From: Amyelois transitella | Lineage: Eukaryota; Arthropoda; Insecta; Lepidoptera; Pyralidae | Direction of reading: 5' to 3' | Length of the DNA: 64,000 bases | Assembly: GCF_032362555.1 (NCBI RefSeq) | Contig: NC_083532.1 | Location: 2,493,001 to 2,557,000, forward strand | In this document: in pieces, positions 13,501 to 24,900 of the stretch | Position numbering within the stretch: the stretch's first letter is position 1 | Layout: every line of letters begins with the position of its first letter | Program-made: the position numbers and the translations under genes | Notes under the pieces: generated by a model | Seen by the model: the letters and a program-made list of their open reading frames with translations, nothing else | The model's database searches: none | What the model was told of the DNA's origin: nothing

Positions 13501-16500
13501 CGACCAGGTATACAATGTTAGTGACCGCTCCTCCTACCACCTCCGACCGAGCCCAGGGTCCGCCTGCGACGCTAGACGCGACCACTCGCAGCGGGCCCGC
13601 GACCAGGTATACAATGTTATTGACTGCTCCTCCTACCGCCTCCGACCGAGCCCAGGGTCCGCCTGTGACGCTACACGCGACCACTCGCAGCGGGCCCGCG
13701 ACCAGGTATACAATGTTAGTGACCGCTCCTCCTACCGCCTCCGACCGAGCCCAGGGTCCGCCTGTGACGCTAGACGCGACCACTCGCAGCGGGCCCGCGA
13801 CCAGGTATACAATGTTAGTGACTGCTCCTCCTACCGCCTCCGACCGAGCCCAGGGTCCGCCTGCGACGCTAGACGCGACCACTCGCAGCGGGCCCGCGAC
13901 CAGGTATACAATGTTAGTGACTGCTCCTCCTACCGCCTCCAACCGAGCCCAGGGTCCGCCTGCGACGCTAGACGCGACCACTCGCAGCGGGCCCGCGACC
14001 AGGTATACAATGTTAGTGACTGCTCCTCCTACCGCCTCCGACCGAGCCCAGGGTCCGCCGGGCTCACATACTTGATTTTAGGAATCATAGAACTTACTAG
14101 TTCCTCTGCAAAGGATGTCTAGGTCAGACGGGTGTAGCTTCATGTATACACCTGACTTACCCAATCCAGGATCATGGTCACAAGGCAAATCCAGGGCTTC
14201 TCCAAGAAGGTGAGGATGTAACCGCTTGACTAACGCCAAGAGAGAGACAATGTGTTTTGTTGTTTTTTTTTTTTAATTTATACTACGGTTAGCATTTACA
14301 CTAATTTCGGTACTAAGACAAAATCATTGAAAGGTTTAATTGCAAAATATAGTTAAGTACCTAGATCTCGTAGCACAAATTTCGAATTACTGACGAGGCT
14401 AATTCAATCTGTGTAATTTGTCCTGTTAAAGTCCTATTTCGCTATAGGTACACGTAATTTTCAGACTTTTTCATATACATTTTTCTTTACCTAGGCCCGA
14501 CTAGTGAGGGAGATAGAACGAACGGAGAAGGCTGAAATGGTCAAGCGTGAAAAGGAAGCGAGAAGCGCGCAATTACTCGAGGTAATATACATTTACTTTA
14601 GACATAGTACGTACATTAGTTTGAATGCTAACCGATGCTTGAATATGTCAAAAGAAAATTAGGAAACTAGTTGTGTCACCAAGGTCTACAATATATGTTA
14701 GGTTCGACTGAAATGGTTGCAGAGGTCTCATGGTACTCGCTTCGTGTACTTTCCTACCTAGTTTAGGATCGTGGTCGCAGGCGGACCCTGGGCTCAGCTC
14801 CTCCACTCCAGAAGGATGATGAAGATGATGATTTGTATTTGTGTGAAGGTAGTTTGTATAGTAGTATGTTGTAGCCCCTGTATTTTTAATTAAAATGTTT
14901 AAGCAATACCTAACAGATAGATTTACAAAACTATAGTTCACTTAAACCCGATTTATAGTGCAACGAAATATATTTCTTAAAGGAAATAACTTGAGGTTAC
15001 AATTTCATTCAAACAGTCCACATTCTAAATTGTTTTTTAGAATTGTATCTTTCGATACAAATGGTAAATACAGCCATTTTTTTAAATTTCATATTTCGTC
15101 TCAATCATTAAAACGAATTTTCTAGTTTAAATGTCTGTTAGTTGCTTGAAATAATTAGTATGGGCCGTAAAAAGATAACACCTTTTTTACGTATTTTCCT
15201 TTTTTAGTTCTATTTCTTCTACATATAATCTGAATTTTATTTGTTTGGTCATATGTAAGTAATTATGTATTGGTTTATGTAGACTTATTTATTTACTTAT
15301 AATTTTCTATGATATAGGGGCTATAACTAATGTTTACCTTTATTTATGTGTTTAAATCATGTGCTTGTGTTTGTTTTTTATTTTATTATCAATTTGAAGG
15401 TTGGCAACATTGTGCTCACATAAATTTGTATGTAGACTCCTTCAAAAGCTAAAAGAACCATTACGCCTATAAAAATAAAGTCCCTTTTCGCTTTCACCTT
15501 AGTAGCTCATAGTAAGTAGTTAGTGTGTCTATATATCTATATATTTATTATGTTTTGGGGGTATGTTTCTAACAAACGTTGACAATGTTGTCACAAATCC
15601 AATTGATAATAAAAGCCGTACGGAAACCGAATTTTAAGTGTTTTTAACAGCACATCAACAGGAGTAGATCGCAGCTAACCATCGAACCGGTTAAAACTGG
15701 GAATGAGTGGAAAGTACCGGATTTGGTGATGGGCCCGGCCAAAACCAGTAAAGAGCGAATTATGCCGCCTATTAGCTTATCTTTGATACCAGTTGGCAGC
15801 GCGAAAGACACGCAAAACTCGCCGATCAAAACAAACTACGAGCATTTCAAAGACGAATACAACGCACTAGATAAAATGAAAGATTTCGCTGAGAAAGCAG
15901 CTTTTGATCTACCGAAAAACAAAGATAAATACTTAGACTTTTCTTTATTGAAAAGCAATAATAAAACCAGACCGGAGAAAGAGAATAATCTGGAAAAACT
16001 GGTCGAATCTTATTCGAGGATCACTGAGTTCATAAACGGCTGTGATTGGTCCAAAGACAAAAAGAGTGAGGACCCTAAATCTTTGGAGCAGAAATATTTA
16101 GATGCGAAAAACGAATTTATGTCGCAAAATTTGAGTCTTATGCCCAAAGATAATGCTAAATCTGTGTTGAAAGACGTCATAGATTTAAGCGAAGACGATG
16201 ACATACTGACAGATATAATAACTAAAAAAATTAAAGGAACTTTTAATGTCGGGAAAGATGGAGCGCTATCAATTTCGGTCCATCCCCCCGCTAAGGATGG
16301 TTCGGTGAGAACTGTTATAAGATTATACTAACTTTCGGGTAACACTAACTCTTGTCTATGGCTGACTAATTTTGTCTATGGTTTGCACTATGGATTTTAA
16401 AAGGGTCGAGACCGCTTTGTCTGCTCACACCAAGTATATTAAATCTGTGGCTCACACGAATGGTTCACGCATTTAAAAAATGCCGCTGTATGCAATTGAA

Positions 16501-19500
16501 ATGATTAAAAAGTTTATAATTGTTACTGATAATTCTTGTTATCTACCATTCTTTAGAAATTGTCTCGGTTTATATTGTTTCATGTTTCCGCTTAAAAAAA
16601 TGAAAAAGTGTGTTGGCCTCTAACACGGTTTAAAAAATAAGAAAGGATATAAAATGATGTGAATTTAGGAGGGTATGAAAAAAAATTCATTGCAAAGAGC
16701 CTTCAATAGTAATAAAAAGAGAAAATTAGTTCTACGCTCATTTTAAGATTTTAGATACTAACTTTTCATTATGCATAATTGCACGCATCTCACTTATGCT
16801 TAACTTATTATTTATGACTATTTAAATTATTATATATATTTATGAGTATAATGTACACAATAGTTTTTGAAAGCTTCTTAATTTAGAAATTTATTTAAAT
16901 TACTTAGTACAAGAAAAAGAGAATAACATTTTTTATTCCTTCACTACACTCTTTTCATTAGAAAAACATTTTTTTTAAATTATTTATAAAAAAAAGTCTA
17001 ATTAGTAAAAAGAAATACAAATTTACAGCTTCCTACAACATAATTTATACCTTTAAAAAAAATAATTAAAAGTATTCTACTTTTTTAAATAGAGTTTATA
17101 ATCTTACACGCTATAATTTTTTGTTCCATGTCGCTGTTTAATTATAATTTGCTGTACCGCTTTCGATGTTGTTATTGAAGGCTAAGAGGAAAAAGCAAGA
17201 GGAAGTAGAAAAGCAGAGGATTGAGGAACACGCGAAGAGGCAACAGGTTTGTGCTTGACGCTTGTCTATGATATTGCACCATAAACAATATAAAGATGTG
17301 TATTATGCCATATTTTTTTCACTTATCACAATATTGTTTTCTAATTGGTTACAAACCGCAAAATATTTTGTTGATGAGTCGACTTTTACAACGTCCAATC
17401 AAACTACTATACATAAAATTAATCCTTCCTTCGATTACTGTTCAAAATGTCTATATCTGCTAAGGAAAATGTAAATAATATATAGTACAAAAAATCCTGC
17501 GGAAAGAGTTTCTTTTTACCGGCTTTTTTTTTCATATGATTTCATTTGCATTATTATGTAGGTTTGCTATAAGAATTTACAGATAATTAGTATTTATATA
17601 GCCTTTACTACTTCTTTAGGCCTTTCCAGACTGAATATCATCAAAATCTTTTCAGTATTCTTTAAATTAATACGTTACAATCAACACTATTGTAACGTAT
17701 TAATCAACGGAAAATTGTGAAATGAAAAAAGTACGTCTGAATTAACCGGTATAGTTAAATCGTTTCCAATCCTAAAATATTGTTACAGGAACGAGAATTG
17801 AAGAGGCAACAAGCCATGCTGCTTAAAGAACAGGTATGTTACATTATATTTTGTTTTGTTTATGGGTTTGTGTGTGTTTTGTGTCTAACTACATGTTTGT
17901 GTTAAAACTTATCTTGAAAATGAATAATCACCTGGAAATAAACGTAAAAGTAACTGTTCATATTAAAAGATATATAGGTTTTGTAACCGGTTTCACCCCC
18001 TATTTGAATATGTTCGTTTCGAATTGTGGATGATTTTTTTTAATAACATGCCAACTGTAACTGGTAGTTTGTAAGCGTAACCTCTAGTCAATATCTACGA
18101 GAGTACGCTGTGATAAAGTGAAAGAAAGAAATTAATTAACAAGAAATAAAATGCTTGATGTGTGTGGTTTGGTTTTTGATTGTTATATTTTTCTTTTGTT
18201 TTTTTCCAACCGATTGATGCGTGCGGACCACAGCAAAAGTACATTACGGAGGTAGGTGAAACAAATAATTTATAATTTTAACATTATCGTACGGTTACCA
18301 TGATTTTTCTTACTTTTGGCTAGCGCTGTAATTTATTTGTATGAAAAAATAAAACAGCGACCTTGGCAAAATGTATGGTAATTTTAATAATAGCTTGGAA
18401 GATTGTCTAGAAAAAATAATGATAGGATAAAAAAGGCTTAAGCAAGCGCATTAAAAAAAACTCATGGTAACCGTCTTGCTTGCATGTCTAACACATTGAT
18501 GCTACATCTTTGCTCTCGTTATTTTATTGTGAGTTTTTTATGTTTATGTTTAGTTTGGTTATGGGCACTTTTATTTTTTATTCGCGTTGCTTTGTATTGA
18601 TAAACACTTCACTTTTGTCGAACCTGTGATTTACAACTGGAAGACATTTCTGTAAAATTGAGCTGTGCATATGTGCAAAATTTTCTTTAATTCTTAATAT
18701 TTATTTTGGCATCTCACTCTTATCTGACATCTGGCGTAGACAAATTAATAAAAAACGCTTTGTTTTAAAATTATTTCCTTTTATTTTCAAAAAACCTGTT
18801 CTCTATTTGAATAAATTCACAAATGTAATCAATCTGACAGGAACGAGAAAGAAGAAGACAGCATACGACGTTCATCCGCCAATTGGACTCCAGGCGGCGA
18901 TGGGAAGAAAGAGAGAGAAGAAAACACCAGAACCTTCTGGACCGACTGCTGGCTAAAGAGAAGAAGTTGCAGCAGAGGCGGAAAGAGATGGAGTTACTTG
19001 CTGAACTCAGGTACATAAATAAAAATAAAATAAATATATACGGGACAAATTACACAGATTGAGTTAGCCTCGAAGTAAGTTCGAGACTTGTGATACGAGA
19101 TACTAACTCAACGATACTATATTTTATAATAAATACTTATATAGATAAACATCCAAGACCCAGGCCAATCAGAAAAAGTTCTTTTCTCATCGTGCCCTGA
19201 CCGGGATTCGAACCCGGGACCGCCGGTGTCACAGACAAGCGTACTACCGCTGCGCCACAGAGGCCGCAACTCGGTACGGTACATACATGGAACACGAAAG
19301 TAGAATCGTACAATTGATGGGGAGAATCTACATTTTTTTTTTCACTTTTAGTTTTCATTCGCTTCCATCAATGTCAGAAAGTTCGTCGGTTTGAGTTACT
19401 CATGACTTGATTTTTCATTGAACGTCTTCGATTCGATCGGAGGGTAACTTAGTTTGAGGACCTTAGAAACGAGAGGCTCTAATTTTATCTAAAAGATCCT

Positions 19501-21874
19501 ATCCAAACCAAAAATAAACAACAGATAACTTAATTAGATAGTCGCTATCTCAAGTATCAACTCAACAGGCGATGAAGAAATCCAGAATACGGATGCCAGT
19601 ATACTCTTTTTGTCATTATTACTGACTAGCTGTGCCCGCAACTTCGTCCGCGTGGAATAGTTATTTTGGTCATCATTGAAGCCCTCAAGGATGAATAATT
19701 TCCCCCGTTTTTTTCACATTTTCCATTATTCCTTCGCTCCTAATAGTTGCAGCGTAATGTCATATAGCCTAAAGCCGTCCTCGATAAATGGTCTATTCAA
19801 CACAAAAAGAATTATTCAATTCGAACCAGTAGTTCCTGAGATTAGCGCGTTCAAACAAACAAACAAACTCTTCAGCTTTATAATATTAGTATAGATAAGA
19901 TACGCATGTTCTGAATGAGCTTATTTGTTTTCAGACGGCCACAAGAAGACTCCTCATTGTCCGACCAGAAGCCGCTCCCGGCCCTGGAGCGCATCCCCGG
20001 CCTCAAGTTGCCGGGGCAGGCCATGGCGGACATCCTGCAAGTGTTCGAGTTCATACACAATTTCAGTCAGACGCTAGGTTTCGGTGAGTATTCTAGATTT
20101 TTATTTTTTGTTACTACTTCAAACAAATGTCAATTGAAATCAAGAAATGAATGACTTTTTATGACAGCTCAACAATAGTCACTTGGCAAGCCCTGCAGTT
20201 GACTTCAAAACATGATTAACTTACGTTATTATAGGACTGTTGGCTCTGTCTACCCCGTAAGGGATAAAGACGTGATCGTATGTATGTATGTATTATAGAA
20301 CTATGTAGTTACTACTGTCCTCCCGTCCTTATAATGATGTCCATGTATAGGTATATATAAGGTTACACGCGGATCTACGATATCGTCACTTGTCAGGTTC
20401 ATCGTGTATTTTTCAACCTTTACATTGGCAAAATCAACGTTTTGTTGAACTATGGAGCCTTAATATTAAAAAGTGAAGTGAACTTACGTTATTTTTGTTC
20501 ACAGATGTTGACTCCATCCCCACTCTGAACACGTTCCAAATGGCATTGTTACCGGATTGCTGTCCCGAGGCCGAAGAGGAGCTGGTTCAAGTCTTGACGC
20601 AACTTCTCGTTTGTGCTATCGGTTAGTATGTTACCTATTTCACCTAAACACCGTTATCTTTTTCACACAAACATTAGGTTCTAAAGTGTTGTTGAAGTCT
20701 AACAAAAGTTATGTTTTGTCCTATTCAAATCAGTATAAAAATACTACAACGCAAAAGTTAAGTGTGCAACAGCGAATGATATATCGATAAACACGTTGAC
20801 GAAATCTCAAAACTGATTTTTATAAGACAGTTAGGCGATGACTGATAGTTATTTGAAACCAACAACGGTTTTTTCAAATCATTACGTAGTTTATTAAGTT
20901 TTTTAATATTTCACGTGTAAACATATCATGTAATGTTCTTTTAATACATGAATGTAATTCAGTACATTCATGTTTTAAAAGAACTGGCTTTAACCGGTTA
21001 CAGAGTATTGATACCGATATCGATTACGACTAGGACCACCAAAGTATCGGTAGAAATCTGTGTACGAACTAAAGACATACACATATTTTTGTGGGTTCAA
21101 TTTTTTTTATCTGTTTTCCAATAAAATTTTCTTCCACAGAGGATCCCGGTATTCCCCACCCTGGGCGACATACAACTCTACTAGGCCACGCTATCCGCAT
21201 GGGCGATATTACTCCCGCCAATTTGAGCGAAGTCCTGCGCATATACTTGTATGCTAACGCCACGGGACAAGTGAAGGCTTTGACTGGTAAGACATCTTGC
21301 GAGTCTGTAACACGCATGTAAAGTGGAGGTCTATGAGATGTTTCTCAGATACCTAGATTGTACATTAAATACCGGATATTAAACACGCTGTTAATGACGT
21401 AATGTTCCATGGGTTCTCTACTCCAGTATATATCAGTATTTTTAGCGGTAAAGATATATTTCTATACTATTGTTATATTTTATACGCTAAGTCATCAGCA
21501 ACAGTTTTAAAATTTGCAAATAACTTAGTTAATTAAAGATTTACCGTTATATATACTGTTACTAGCCTGATGTATACTCTTGCCAAAATTTTCCTGGCAC
21601 CTTTCATAAGTTTCTCACAGAGTCCAAAGTTTATCGTTCATTTATAAAAATCGATGTCATCCTTTCATCTCTCTAAAGGTCTAACAGCAGAGAGAGAGCG
21701 AGAAAGAAGAGTGGCAGACCACCACCAGACGGAGGTGGAGATGCAATCCACGTGCGCGAGCAGCAAGAACGCGGCCTACTACGAGCAACTGCGGAGCAAC
21801 CCCGTCTATAGGCTCAGCGGTTAGTGAATACACACACACACTCACACACACCCACACACACACCCACACACCCA

Positions 21875-21907
<33 letters not shown>

Positions 21908-24900
21908 CCACACACACTCACACACACACACACACACACACTCATACATTATGATTTATGGTCGATTAATTCTTTGATAGGTCTCTAAAGAGAACCTTTA
22001 ACTTTGTTATCGGAAATGGACAGGAAGATTAGGTGTTATGCCTGGGGAACAGCGTGAGGAACGATGTTGAGTCGTAGGTTGTATTCTTGCTCCAATCTGT
22101 TGATATTTTGCTTGCGCGATTTAGAAACTTCGCCGCTATTGGCTAATGGCGTTGCACACTTCGCTCTTATTGGCTGATGGTTTTATGCTTCGCTGTAATT
22201 GGCTGTCAATTTTGTGGCGTTTATAATGACTGTCTACTACCAAACAGCAGCAGAGATGCAATCATTGCATGCAAAAAAAATCATCTATGATATTCGTCAG
22301 GCCATGATGAAAATTAAACCATTTCTGGTCTGCCAGTAAATATATAAAAATATATGCGGGACAAATATATAAGTATATACGGGACAAATTACACTGATTG
22401 AGTAAGCCTCGAAGTAAGTTCGAAACTTGTGTTACGAGATACTAACTCAACGATACTATATTTTTATAATAAATACTTATATGTATAGATAAACATCCAA
22501 GACCCAGGACAATCAGAAAAAGTTCTTTTCTCATCATGCCTTGACCGGGATTCGAACCCGAGACCTCCGGTGTCACAGACAAGCGTACTACCGCTGAGCC
22601 ACAGAGGCAGTTGCTCAAACTGTACAGTCTACACAAATCTTTGAACTTGTTTTGTTCGTGCTAACTTAAATGTTTCTAGTAAGTTTCTTTATTTTTATTC
22701 ATACTTTTGTTTCAGAATCTCTTCGCGACAAGCCGTTCCTAGCATTGAACGCGACTACCAAAGCCAAGATATTAGCTTTCCTGTGCGACGAGTTGCTACA
22801 AAATAAAGCTGTTTTGAGGCAGATAGACGGGTCTTTGGACCACCTCAACCAACTGAAGAAGGAAAGATATTTGATGGACATGAAGATAAGAAAGTGAGTG
22901 TTATTTATATAGTTAGTTAGGCTTCCATGTCACAAGTTTTTTTTAAAACAAAGTTAAAAAGAAGTATGTTTATTTTACTCCTAAACAAATTCAAATCTTA
23001 AGTTGTTGTGAGAAAGATGCATACATATAATCACGTTTATATCCCTTGCGGGGTAGACAGAGCCAACAGTCTTGAAAAGACTGATAGGCTACGTTCAGCT
23101 GTTGGGCTTCATAATAGAATTGAGATTCATATAGTGACAGGTTGCTAGTCTATCGCCTACAAGGGGAATCCCATGTTTCTAATCCCTTAGTCGTCTTTAC
23201 GACATCCATGAGAAAGAGATTGAGTGGTCCCATTCTTTTTATATTTTCTATGAGTGCCGGGAACCACATGATTTTAAGAATTGTAACTAAAATAAAATAA
23301 TGGAAAGATTTGCAACTAAAATATGCCACACTGTACGTAAAGACTGAAGAGTTGATTGGATCAGGATAAATAAATATTGAACTTCTTGTGAATTAACTGC
23401 ACCCCATGTTTTTATCCGACTTAGAAAAACCTGTAGGTACGCATGTTTGTCCGCCAATATCTCGCGTTTTGCTAACCTGATTTTGATGCGGTTTTCAGGA
23501 AAGTGTTTGTAACATTTAGGAGAAGGTTTTATAAATTTAACCGACTTCAAAAAGAGGTGATATTGATTGAAAGCGGTTCTCATTTTACAAAATTTAAAAA
23601 TGACCAATGGTGATGAATTCAAAGTGAACTCATTAATTACAGAGTCCGTGTAATGCACCAGAGGAAACTCCGCGCGGAACAGACGGAGAAACAACAAGCT
23701 CTAGCATTAGAGAGAATGCAGCGGCTTGTTGAAGAGAGTGCGGCCAATTTGAGGGGATCACCACATGAAGAAGGTATGCATTAATAAATAAACATTTATT
23801 TATAAAACATTGTTTTCTTATTTACAATCAATACAAGGTATCACTTAATGCCGTTAACACAACACTAATAATAATATATACTACTGTACAACACTATTAA
23901 TAATACATGCTAAGTGTAGAAGAATCGCGCTTTTCATTGCGATTATCATGATTTTATCCCTATCTGGGACAGTAACAAAAACTCTCGACCGACTGAAAAC
24001 CAGCGGGCTACTGCTTCGTCCGGCAGGCAGAATGTTCTTCTACCGCCAAGTTGTTGACACGCCGACTACCGTCACAATACACACTAACAGAGTCCGTTTA
24101 ATACTTGTATTATTGATAAAAACATTATAATTTGAAGCGAACATTATCACACTATCAAATGGAAAACTATTTTGCGTTACTCTGATAAATATAGATAAAT
24201 CAAGACAGTGCTATTACAAATAATTAAATTTTTAGCTTCCCTTAAAAAATTAATCTTTCAGACATTCCACCTCAAGACAAAGAAACGCCCAAAAAAGATA
24301 CTCCATCGCCACAAGGAGAAACAGATGAGAAACCGCCTTCACCTTTCAAAGACCAGCCCGAAGAGAGCGACAAGGAACTATCGCCCTTAAAGGATCTCTC
24401 GAATAGTATGAAAAATAAGAACATGCTGAATAACAATAAGGACGAATGTTCACCGGCGGATAATAAGTTGGATAAAGATAGTGTGATGGGAGATTGTGAC
24501 GCGATATTGAGCGATTTGGAAAGTGAAGGGACTCAGCCGGAAGAGGTGAGGGATTTTATTGTCATGTACTGTAAAATATATAATTGCTTTATTATTCTCG
24601 ACTCTCTCGCTGAAGTCTGCGTTCTATCTCTGGGTATTTTCGCGTTATTGTAATAAACATACATAAAAAAAACATGTTTTCATACTAATACAAAGCATTA
24701 CCAGTGACTGACTAAGTGGCTTAGTATTAATTAATGTTTAAGTGTATGATGTTCTTTATGTTATGTTCGCTTTTACCAGGACGAAGACAAAAACCTATCG
24801 TCAGAGGAGCTGGGGCGAAAACTGGAGAAGTTGCTGCGACAGTCGGAGCAACAGTTGCAGCAACTGACCGCCGGGTCGCATTCCCTCAGGGCGACGTGTT

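Noticed and set aside
13385..13981. 198-codon reverse-strand open frame with repeats of VVASSVAGGPWARSEAVGGA
   Set aside because: It is the antisense reading of the 99-bp array. A unit length divisible by three keeps several frames open; there is no start context or homology.
13515..14075. Second forward frame of the 99-bp array (MLVTAPPTTSDRAQGPP repeats)
   Set aside because: Out of frame with exon 17; open only because the array is stop-free.
21681..21917. Reverse open frame rich in Val/Cys
   Set aside because: Translation of the CA microsatellite.
23287..23697. 136-codon reverse open frame
   Set aside because: Overlaps tou exon 28 antisense and AT-rich intron; no homology recognised.
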